From NCBI GenBank assembly GCA_029582165.1, contig CM055888.1:31139408-31203407 (forward strand): DNA of 64,000 bases, given 5' to 3'. Source of the DNA: Portulaca oleracea. Its lineage: Eukaryota > Streptophyta > Magnoliopsida > Caryophyllales > Portulacaceae. Both the position numbers and the translations under genes were made by a program. A model generated the notes under the pieces. The model ran no database searches. It was not told where the DNA came from and saw nothing but the letters and a program-made list of their open reading frames with translations. Position 1 is the first letter of the stretch, and each line of letters begins with the position of its first letter. Of this stretch, positions 12,615-21,924 are shown one piece after another.

Positions 12615-12615
<1 letters not shown>

Positions 12616-12648
<33 letters not shown>

Positions 12649-12669
12649 CTGTGTGTGTGTGTGTGTGTG

Positions 12670-12751
<82 letters not shown>
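12616..12751. repeat. (TG)n(TA)n compound microsatellite
   Basis: A TA/TG tract followed by an approximately 80-bp TA run separates FB-3 from the following LINE. Confidence 0.9.
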
Positions 12752-12756
<5 letters not shown>

Positions 12757-12769
12757 TATGTGTGTGTAC

Positions 12770-14093
12770 AACTTCGGATGACTTGTTGCTGTTTTGCTCT
12801 GGTGAATTAAGAAGTGTACAACTTCTGATTGAGGTAGTCCAACACTTCTCTAATTGCTCTGGATTACAAGAAAATAAAAGTAAGTCCTCCATCATTCTTG
12901 TTGGCGTTCATTCATCTTTGAAAAGGGATATTATTGACTGCACGGGGTTTAAAGAGGGGAATCTGCCATTTACTTACCTCGGGGTGCCTGTTAAGCCCAC
13001 CAGACTTAATCGGCATGATTGTCAAATCTTGATTGAAAAAATGAGCAGGAGGCTGAGTGGTTGGGCAGTGAAACGTCTGACATATACGGGCAGGGTAGAA
13101 CTCATTAACAACATGTTAATTTCTATACATACATATTGGGCTCAAATATTCATCCTCCCTCAAAGTGTTCTTGATACTATTGTCAAGATGTGTAGACAGT
13201 TTCTTTGGGGTAATTCAAAGAACACTCCAGTTGCCTAGGATTCTTGTTGCTTGCCTAAGAAACTTGGCGGTTTGAATATCATAAACATATACTTGTGGAA
13301 CAAAGTGGCGTTGGGAAAATTGGCGTGGCAAATATCAATGCACAAGGAGTTTGGGTGAAGTGGGTTCATCATATATACTTGAAAAAACAACCATTCCTTG
13401 ATTGTTTGATTCGGCAAAATGCAAGTTGGTATTGGCGGCGCATACTCCAGGTTCGTGATGATTTATGTCATTTGATGTGTGTGAGTCAATATTCCATTCA
13501 TTCCTCTTATTTTTCTTTGCTGAATTATGACAATCAAGTGGAATGGCATCACATAGTACGGAACAAACTGTATGTCCCGAAATTCTCCTTTATTGCCTGG
13601 TTATGTGTTCTTGCCCGTTTGATGACCCAAGACAGATTACAGCGGTTTGGGTATCAACTGGCTAACAGATGTGTCTTGTGTGGTTATTCGGAGGAATCTC
13701 ACCATCATATCTTTGCTGAGTGTGATTTTGGAAGAGAGATTTGGAACAGAGTTTTGAACAAATTGCAATGGCCGACTGTCTCGTGGATGGAGGTGCGACA
13801 TGACTCTATGAGTATTGGTTGGTCGAAAAGGAAAAATCATCAGATTTTTCTCTTTTTTACGTCTTACATATATTACATTTGGTTTGAAAGAAATTATAGG
13901 ATTTTCCAGGATAAAAGTCACTCTTCTATTTTGATTAGTGAATTTATCTTGATAGATGTTCAAAGTAGAATTAGCGGAAATAGAGTTTAATTTCTTTATT
14001 TGTTTGGGCATTTTTGAATGTTAGCCCCTCTAGGTATGCCTAGAGTAGTCTTTGTAAACATGTTTTGCTAATGGAATGATCTCTCCGATTTTC

Positions 14094-14098
<5 letters not shown>
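12770..14098 (+). pseudogene. 5'-truncated LINE, reverse transcriptase C-terminus and zf-RVT domain
   Basis: The translated blocks follow the order of a plant L1-type ORF2 C-terminus. First comes LPFTYLGVPVKPTRLN near 12966, then RRLSGWAVKRLTYTGRVELI. The zinc-binding RVT region lies near 13550-13760 and includes NRCVLCGYSEESHHHIFAEC, a CxxC...HxxxxC arrangement. A nonsense codon replaces an expected Trp at 13236-13238, and a frameshift lies near 13350. The frame ends at 13990. A 3' tail of about 110 bp ends in an AT run at 14097-14127 instead of poly(A). The fingers and palm of the reverse transcriptase are absent. Confidence 0.88.
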
Positions 14099-14128
<30 letters not shown>

Positions 14129-14160
14129 ACGGTGTGTGGTCATGGATATCAAGGAGTGCG

Positions 14161-14688
14161 TGTTGTATGTGTGAAGACCAAGAAGAAAGTCGGGAGAAGC
14201 AGTAGGCGATACCAGCGTGGGCTGTCCATGGTCCTTGGCGCTACCAACGCCTCTTCTTTCTCGCGTCGACGGGTTGGGCGCTACCAGTGCTTGAAGTAGG
14301 CACTCCCAACGCCTCGGTCACAGAGCATGTGATTGTGCACGCTGCCAGCGTCCCACACACATTGCCCGCGTCGTGCTAGGCCTTGCTCGCGTCTAGAATG
14401 CCCGATGTTTTGCGGCAAGTTTCATTATTATTATGACCTAGGTTTTCCTAAGTTCTCTCATGTACTTCTAGTAATTGGGATCAGATCCTTCCCCTAAATC
14501 ATCAAGTGAGAGAGAGAGAAACAAAACCAGTGTAATTGTAATCTTCCTATTGCTAGTGCATCGATTCCGTGGTTTTTTTCCCGCTTTAGGTTTTTTTCAC
14601 GTTAAATCCCTAGTTTCAAATTTCTTATTTCTTTTCCGCTATTATTTCCTATTGTTTGTGGTTGCTTGAGTGCTCTTCGATCCTAACA
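14161..14688 (+). repeat. Copia A left LTR
   Basis: It starts TGTTGTATGTG and ends CCTAACA. It aligns over its length with 26659-27192, with scattered substitutions. The sequence contains several CGCTACCAGCGC-like GC-rich short repeats. Confidence 0.92.
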
Positions 14689-14690
14689 AC

Positions 14691-14702
14691 TGGTATCAGA
14701 GC
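14691..14702 (+). promoter_or_regulatory. Primer-binding site of copia A
   Basis: TGGTATCAGAGC, two bases after the LTR, is the usual plant copia site, complementary to the 3' end of initiator Met-tRNA. Confidence 0.85.
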
Positions 14703-16457
14703 CTGCAGGATTGATAAAGAGAACTCGCTTTCAAACAATGGCAGGAGATAAGTATGAAATCGAGAAATTTGACAGATCTGACTTCACCTACTACTGGAAG
14801 CTGCATATTGAGGATCTTCTATACTCAAAGTTGTTGCATGTTCCACTGTTGGAGACGAAGCCAAATCAAATGGAGCAGGCTGAGTACGATCTGCTCGATC
14901 TGTTAGCTTTTAGGTTATTTATTTGCTAAACAGATACAGATTAATTGGCAGAATATTCATAACGGTTATAAACAATTAATCATAACAACTGCAGAGGCTT
15001 TAGTAATTATACCTGATCGCTAATCCCGACTAAAGAAGAGGTTGACCTTCCAAATTCCAATGCTGAAATCCTCTACTGAAAGGTCCACGCAGCACTCCGG
15101 GAACCCGATTGTTAGATCGACCCGATCGAGACGAATCTCAATCTAAGATGTATGTATGAGAATGTTTCAGGAAACAGAGAATGTTTTAGGAAACAAGAAC
15201 TACAAACTAAAAGAGAGAGGAACTCAGGAAATCACCCTGGTATCTCTCTAAGAGTCTCAGGAAGTTGGTGTGGTATAATCTCTCACAGAGACCCTATTAT
15301 ATAGTGTTTAGAAAACCTAGGGAAAGGGTTCAAAACCCTAAAGGGCCGACTTAACGCAACGACAAGCTTCTCATGCCCAACACGGTCCATGTTGAAACAA
15401 CACGGTCCGTGTTGGACTCCAGAAGATCCATTAGCTCGGCCCATGGACACCACGGACCGTGTTGAACCCAGTTTGGTCCGTGTTGGGTTGATTTCTCACA
15501 AAAATCAGTTTCCAACTTTTCTAAACGTAATACAATATCACTTAGGTTACATACATTGTTCCATGGCACTGACTTGTGTGACCTAGTAGGACCAAATAAT
15601 ATAGTTGTAATTAAATATATTCTGAAATACCCCGTCCCCAAAAAAAAAGGGGGTCCTATTAGTACTATGATTATTTCTTTTAGCCTCTTTATAATTCTTA
15701 TTTTTTTAGGAGAGTCAAACCCTAAACCTAGACCTTCTATATATCTATACCTACCTCCTTAGAAAATAATACAGTGCCTCCCGCCGTCTATCATAAAGAA
15801 GGAGAAGAAAACCCTAAAGGTTAGTATTGTCGTACTACTCTTTCTTATCCTCCCTCCAATTACAGTGCTAGTTACTTTGAGATTAGTCTTGAATTAATTG
15901 TAGATTAGTCGGCTGAATAGGACAATTGAAAGTGGATTAATCGATTTCTACTAGTATTCCTCGAGTAAATTTCAATTGTGTTGTCTAATGTTAGGCAGTG
16001 AGGATATCAAGGAAGAGGAAAGAAAAGTGGAACGAAACGAAAAGGGGGAAACAAACTAGTAATTGTAGATGCTTGTGGATGTTAACAACAATCGTAATTG
16101 GTTGACCTTCGTTTGCGTTTGGTGGTGGAGGGGATAATTAAAGAATGGAACACATGATTGTGGTTGTGTTTGGCCGTGTAATTAGGATAGGATGATAACA
16201 ATTCATGATATTGCTAATTATGATGTTTGATGATGGAATATGATGATGGTGATGATATTTGATGATGATGGTTATGTCATAGGGTTCTCAGTGCATATAT
16301 AGCTTTGCCGCAACATTAGTATAGGATGCTACCATAGATAATCTAATATTATCTAGTGAATGACTTTTATACTTATCCAATTCGTAAGAATTTAATTTAT
16401 GGGTGTGTAGCCTCCCTTAATTATCATACTTATCAAGAGTGAGGTCTATATAAACTA

Positions 16458-16693
16458 CTACCTCCGTTTTGTTTTATCTGTCGCCTAGGGAATTGTGACA
16501 AAAACTTTGACCGTTAATATCTTAATTTGTATAATGATTCATCATACAAAATTGATATCATTAGATTCGTAATAAAAAATACTATTAAAAAAATATAATA
16601 TTATATTTTTTTAAAAAAAATTTATATTATAAATTATTGATTAAAAATTGGCACAGAAAACCGTAAATGACAGATAAAAAAGAACGGAGGGAG
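16458..16693. mobile_element. Stowaway-type MITE
   Basis: The ends CTACCTCCGTTTTG and ACGGAGGGAG are the familiar Stowaway (Tc1/mariner) inverted repeats, flanked by TA. At 236 bp and AT-rich, it is typical of the family and non-coding. Confidence 0.88.
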
Positions 16694-18181
16694 TATCTAG
16701 ATATGAAGGAGTATAAGTGTTTGCTGATATAGGAGTCCTGCATGAATTATAGGTTTCATCTGAGTCGGGATTTTGGGCTTATTCGAGTAATATTCCAGGT
16801 AAGTGGTGTGATATTTCTTTAGTCTTTTTCGTGCCAAAAATATTATTTTGTAATCTCTCTTTTTCCATAAGTTTATGTTTTTGTTAAATCGGGATGGCAT
16901 GCTATTGTTTAAGTATAATATAATTGGCACTATTTATGTCCGAAAGATTTGATTGACTCCGTATTAATTTATATGTTTATGAAGTGAACCTCCTGTTGTC
17001 AATTTGATATTTTATGTTCGTATTTTGTCACATATTTAATATTGAAACTCTTGACAATAGTTTTAGTTAATATTTGCAAATATGTTGCTACTAAGTTGTT
17101 TCCGTATTAATATGTATATTTACAAGTACCTCTTTGACGTTAATTTATAAGTTGTAATTATTTTTGCCCTTTATACACAAGTGAGATTTTGTGACAATTT
17201 GACACTGTGTTGTAAAGTATCCGTTTCGAATAATAGTTTTGGTATTTGAACTATTTGAACCTTCCGTTTGGATAAGTGACTTTGTGGATCTAATTTATTG
17301 TTATTTGGAATTGCTTGACTGGGTACCTTTTGTATGTTTTGATATTCAAGTTACTGGTTTTGTTTTTGGGCTATGTCTTCTGCCTTAGCCAGTTAAGGTA
17401 TGAACTGGACCTGCCGATCGACTTGTATGCGCGCTATGGTGTGTTGCGATATGTGTATCTGTGTTCTGTTGGGCCCAATTCTTTGTTGCCCCGCCACTAG
17501 GTCAATAGTGGTTTTCGTTGTCCCGCCACTAGGTCAATAGTGGTCTCTGTTGCCCATGCCGCTGGGCTAGTAGCGGTTGTCTGTTGCCCATGCCACTGGG
17601 CTAGTAGTGGCCTTAGCCCCAAAGTGCGTTTTGTGATTTCGACTACTATGTTTTGATATGTATTGTGCTATTCAACAGTAAATTAATATTCTTGTGTATT
17701 TCAGGAAGTTTTGAGCTAAGTAAAGTGTTTTGAAAACCCAGTCATGTTTTATTGATGTATTTATTAACTTTGACCCAGCATATGTTTTACTCGCATGTGA
17801 AACCCAGCTAAAGGAGTGTTATGCTACTTACTGGGCTTTCGAGCTCATCCTTTCATCTTCCTATTTTTTTTCAGGTTTGATTCTTGACATCTTGGTGACA
17901 TCTCAATTAGCTATGATACTGGAGTAGCGCAAGGAAGCGTAGTGGGCTAGGATTTTGAGTAGTACTTAGTGTCTCCTATCCTTTCTGTTTAATGGATCAT
18001 TAAAGTTGTAAGTCTTGTCACGATTCGTTATAGCTTCCGCAGTATAGTTAAGTGTCCTTCTTAGTTGGCTATTCAATCTAGTACTCTATTCGAAGTTAAG
18101 TCTATTTTTGTATCTTGGGTCTGTTTCTGTCTTTTGAGCCTTGCATGCTTGTGGGACTTTGTCTTAGAGCTGTGCGGCGTC

Positions 18182-18760
18182 TGTAACATTCCGGGTTGTA
18201 TGGTTAAGTGTGGCTTAAAAGGATTGAAATGACTACTCATATCACCAAGGTGCACCTTCTTTTATGGTAGCTCATCCGTTGGGAACTCTACGGTTAAGCG
18301 TGCTTGGCGGGGAGTAATCAAAAGGATGGGTGACCTCTTGGGAAGTTTTCCCAAGCAGCGTGTAAGCGAGGACGAAGCACGCTGGAAAGACTCGTGGTGA
18401 TTTGTGGGGCCAGTCAGCAATTCTTGAAGTAGTTCTCGGTAATGCCCGCGGCCCGGGAGGGGTCGTGGCGTTACAGATGGTATCAGAGCCGACCCGCGAC
18501 TGTGAGCTGCGCTAGTGGACGGGAGAGCCATGGGCAGTCACCTCGCTGGGCAAAGATTCTGGATTGGACTGTGGCACAACGAGGACGTTGTGCGCTTAAG
18601 TGGGGGTGACTGTAACATCCCGGGTTGTATGGTTAAGTGTGACTTAAAAGGATTGAAATGAGTACTCATATCACCTCGTGGTGATTTGTGGGGCCAATCA
18701 GCAATTCTTGAAGCAGTTCTCGGTAATGCCCGCGGCCTGGGAGGGGTCGGGGCGTTTACA
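18182..18760 (+). mobile_element. Cassandra TRIM retroelement
   Basis: The left LTR (18182-18474) starts TGTAACATTCCGGG and ends GGCGTTACA. The internal part opens with the primer-binding site TGGTATCAGAGCC at about 18479 and ends with a purine run, AGTGGGGGTGAC. The right LTR (18611-18760) is the same sequence minus about 143 bp. The left LTR contains 5S rRNA sequence, the hallmark of Cassandra. The right LTR deletion removes precisely that part. No matching TSD is found around these borders. Confidence 0.88.
18247..18360 (+). ncRNA. 5S rRNA-like segment within the Cassandra LTR
   Basis: GTTAAGCGTGCTTGG (A-box region, near 18293) and GGATGGGTGACCTCTTGGG (C-box region, near 18324) stand at 5S-like spacing, with the intermediate element between them. 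These are the internal RNA polymerase III promoter parts of plant 5S rRNA. It is a retroelement-borne copy and not a member of a ribosomal array. Outer ends are approximate. Confidence 0.8.
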
Positions 18761-19729
18761 TATTCAATTTACTAATTATAGAGGTCTCTAGCAAGACATA
18801 TAATTACTATATTACTTTGGTTTAATTTCCGTGTATATCGAACATTGTCGGGACATTCCCAACACGATCGACAGGCGTTGTCCCTGATCAGGATTTCGTT
18901 GACTCGGAACGTCAGGTTTAACGTCATGGAGAAAAAGACAATAAAGGAATTGTTGAAGGCACTGGAGGAGATGTATGAGAAGTCCAACGCAACAAATCAG
19001 GTATATTTGTTCCGTAAATTAACCAGCTATAAGATGGCTGAGGATGGTGATGTGGCTAATCATATTATTGAAATCACCAAGATTTTATCACAACTTGTTT
19101 CAGTAAAGATGACCTTTGCTGAGAATGTTAAAGCTTGCATATTATTATCTTCAATGCCTGATTCTTGGGAAACCCTTGTAACTGTTGTTAGTAGTACTAA
19201 AAGTGCTGACAAGATGAAATTTGACGATGTTAAGTCTGTACTGCTTACTGAGGGTCTTCATAGGAAGAATTCTGGTGGGGAATCTTCGGGAAATGCTTTA
19301 AGTGTCAGGGGTAGGAAGAACAATATAAATTTTAATAATTCCAGGGAGCGGTCTAAGTCCAAGGGTAAAAGCAAGCCTAAGAACATGAGTGAAGTTGTGT
19401 GTTATGGTTGTGGGGATAAAGGTCACTTTAAGAAGGATTGCGCTAAACCTAAGAAGGGGAAGGGTAATAATGATCGTGACTTTGTCAACTCTGTTGAAGA
19501 CCTTTGTGAAGTTCTAGTCTTGAGTGTGTCCAACCCTAAGGACTCTTGGATAGTTGATACCGGCGCATCCTTTCATGTTTCTTCAAATAGGGAGTTATTT
19601 CGTAATTTCAGGAGTGAAAATTTTGGCAAAGTTTATCTTGCTGACAACAAATATTATGAGATAACAGGTAGAGGAGACGTGACAATTAAGACTGCTAATG
19701 GTGGTCTTTGGAAGCTGGAGGATGTCAGA

Positions 19730-20617
19730 TGTTGAAGACAGGGTCAAGGTCCTTCACCGCGCATCCACGAAGGACCTTCGGTTTTGATGAAAGTGAAAAT
19801 CCGGAAAAGGGAAGTTGCCTTATATAATGTGATTATATATTCTGAGTATATAATATATATATTCTGATTATATACTCAGATTATGTGTATATAATATATA
19901 TATTTTGATTATATATTATATATTCTTATTATGGGCATGATTCTTGTAGATATAAAAAGGAAACAAAAGGAAACAAATCAATGGAAATCAATCATGATTA
20001 TTGTAGCAACAAAAGGGAAGAAATCAACACACAAGGCAAGTTACCGTTGGAAGGTCTCAAGTCCAAGCATCCAAAGGCATCTATAAAAAGGACGATAGAA
20101 GAATTGAGAAGATGGGCGATTCCACGAAAATAATCGCGGAGTAAGAAATCCAGTGGGATTTCTCCGAGTGTGTAACCAATGGTTTGGTGGTGAAGGTAGC
20201 CAGTAAAGGCCCTCTGGTGAAGGTATAGCCAAGGACCTTGGTGAGCATTCGTTGTGTCCACATGTGGTGGAGAGATGGTGTGTAGCAGAGTCTTGACGGA
20301 CTAAGGCTGTGTGTGTTTGTGCTTCAATGTAATCCATCGTGTTTCAAATCGCCGCTAGGGTTTTTCCTACGACGATCCTTATCATGGTGACTCGAGGACA
20401 TTCGGTCTTGGTCGGTGATCCTATCGAATCGCCTTGGTGTTATTTCTTGTTTTGTTTTGTAAGTGTAACTTGTTCTTTGATTGTTATAAATCTAATGAGG
20501 TATTTCAGTTACACTATGTTTTGATCCTTGACTTGAAACCAAGGAAGTTTGCTCTAACGTCCTTACCTAGTGTGTAGATCTTAATTGTGAACTTCACCCC
20601 CCTCTTGGGCTCCAATA
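19730..20617 (+). repeat. Element C left LTR
   Basis: The LTR is 888 bp long, the same as the solo copy at 11158-12045. It ends CTCCAATA where the solo copy has CAACA, so the final base pair motif is mutated. Confidence 0.9.
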
Positions 20618-20619
20618 AG

Positions 20620-20631
20620 TGGTATCAGAGC
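20620..20631 (+). promoter_or_regulatory. Primer-binding site of element C
   Basis: TGGTATCAGAGC lies two bases after the left LTR and is the initiator Met-tRNA type. Confidence 0.85.
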
Positions 20632-21015
20632 AAGTCCACACAAGAAGAGACTAACCGCTCTGTGGAAAAGATCACGGGGGATAGTGAAAACAAAAAGGTA
20701 AGTCACGGACGTAGATGTATTCTGCTACAAGGACATTGATAAGGAAAAAAAGGTTAAATCATAATCCTTATGTCCTTCATTCGGCACAAAATTTGAGGTA
20801 TGTCATCTGTAAACCATTCATGATCATACTGAATTATGGCATGAATTGAGGGGGAGGACCCTCTCTTAGTACTGACAAGTTTATCAAGCGTTGCAGATTT
20901 CTAGCCAACCTCTAAAAAATAATAGATGTTATATCAAGGGGGAGATTCCCTATTAACCTTGTGACAATCCAAAAAGGGAAAAAAGATTTATTGTTGCTGA
21001 ATTTTATCTTTCATC

Positions 21016-21029
21016 AAAAAGGGGGAGAT
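21016..21029 (+). promoter_or_regulatory. Polypurine tract of element C
   Basis: AAAAAGGGGGAGAT directly precedes the right LTR and would prime plus-strand synthesis. Confidence 0.85.
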
Positions 21030-21924
21030 TGTTGAAGACAGGGTCAAGGTCCTTCACCGCGCTTCCGCGAAGGACCTTCGGTTTTGATGAAAGTGAAAAT
21101 CCAGAAAAGGGAAGTTGTCTTATATAATCTGATTATATATTCTGAGTATATAATATATATATTCTGATTATATACTCAAATTATGTGTATATAATATATA
21201 TTTTTTGATTATATATTATATATTCTTATTATGGGCATGATTCTTGTAGATATAAAAAGGAAACAAAAGGAAACAAATCAATGGAAATCAATCATGATTA
21301 TTGTAGCAACAAAAGGGAAGAAATCAACACACAAGGCAAGTTACCGTTGGAAGGTCTCAAGTCCAAGCATCCAAAGGCATCTATAAAAAGGACGATAGAA
21401 GAATTGAGAAGATAGGCGATTCCACGGAGTAATGTCGCGAGTAAGAAATCCGGTGGGATTTCTCCGAGTGTGTAACCAATGGTTCGGTGGTGAGGGTAGC
21501 CAGTAAAGGACCTCTGGTGAAGGTATAGCCAAGGACCTTGGTGAGCATTCGTTGCGTCCACATGTGGTGGAGAGATGGTGTGTAGCAGAGCCTTGACGGA
21601 CTAAGGCTGTGTGTGTTTGTGCTTCAATGTAATCCATCGTGTTTCAAATCACCGCTAGAGTTTTTCCTACGACGATCCTTATCTGTAGCTGACTCAAGGA
21701 CATTTAGTCTTGGTCAGTGATCCTATTAGTAACTGTCTTCGGGCTGCTACTTCTTGTTTTGTTTTGTAAGTGTAACTTGTTCTTTGATTGTTATAAATCT
21801 AATGAGGTATTTCAGTTACACTGTGTTTTGATCCTTGGCTTGAAACCAAGGAAGTTTGCTCTAACGTCCTTACCTAGTGTGTAGATCTTAATTGTGAACT
21901 TCAACCCCCTCTTGGGCTCCACCA
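21030..21924 (+). repeat. Element C right LTR
   Basis: The LTR is 895 bp and closely matches the left LTR. It ends CTCCACCA immediately before the TSD TCAGA. Confidence 0.9.

Larger units (their letters stand above)
5990..12615. mobile_element. Giant fold-back element FB-3 (about 5.0 kb without insertions)
   Basis: The left arm (about 5990-7650) and right arm (about 9565-12615) are inverted copies. Matching landmarks include AAATGAGCATGATGTTATGG near 6003, mirrored near 12585; the CTCACGTGAG segment at 6112, mirrored at 12487; the segment 6150-6480, mirrored at 10520-10870; and the segment 7380-7650, mirrored at 9565-9840. The right arm is interrupted by a hAT element at 10895-12474. The loop is a tandem array built on TTGATGTCC. 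A short open frame around 7373-7564, with a mirrored version at 9504-9893, may be captured coding sequence. I do not recognise it, and no transposase is present. Confidence 0.8.
15623..18760 (+). mobile_element. Gypsy-like LTR unit ending in Cassandra
   Basis: The unit begins TGAAATACCCCGTCC and ends GGGGCGTTTACA. The flanking duplication TATTC is perfect (15618-15622 and 18761-18765). The non-coding body to about 18181 resembles a long gypsy-type solo LTR, with tandem 'CCGCCACTAGGTCAATAGTGG' style segments at about 17490-17610. However, the right end of the unit coincides with the end of the Cassandra right LTR, so the unit may be a recombinant or a nest whose inner border has been lost. Confidence 0.65.
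14901..18864 (+). mobile_element. Solo LTR B, itself interrupted
   Basis: It starts TGTTAGC and ends CCCAACA. The flanking duplication CGATC is perfect (14896-14900 and 18865-18869), and removing the insert restores the gag reading frame. Without the nested unit at 15623-18760 it is about 820 bp and non-coding. Four ACACGGTCCGTGTTG-like segments lie at about 15368-15487. Family unknown. Confidence 0.88.
19730..21924 (+). mobile_element. Non-autonomous LTR retroelement C (888-bp LTRs)
   Basis: Two LTRs (19730-20617 and 21030-21924) begin TGTTGAAGACAGGGTC and differ at few positions. The flanking duplication TCAGA is perfect (19725-19729 and 21925-21929). The internal region is only 412 bp and has no coding capacity. 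Its primer-binding site is at 20620 and its polypurine tract at 21016. The size resembles a TRIM, though the LTRs are long for that class. A solo LTR of the same family lies at 11158-12045. Confidence 0.93.

Noticed and set aside
18247..18360. Functional 5S rRNA gene
   Set aside because: The segment is within a Cassandra LTR, diverges from 5S and is not in a ribosomal array.
20041..20337. 98-codon reverse open frame conserved at 21341-21637, with related forward frames at 11379-11711
   Set aside because: All copies lie in LTRs of one recent family, so conservation reflects copy similarity. Frames shift freely between copies.
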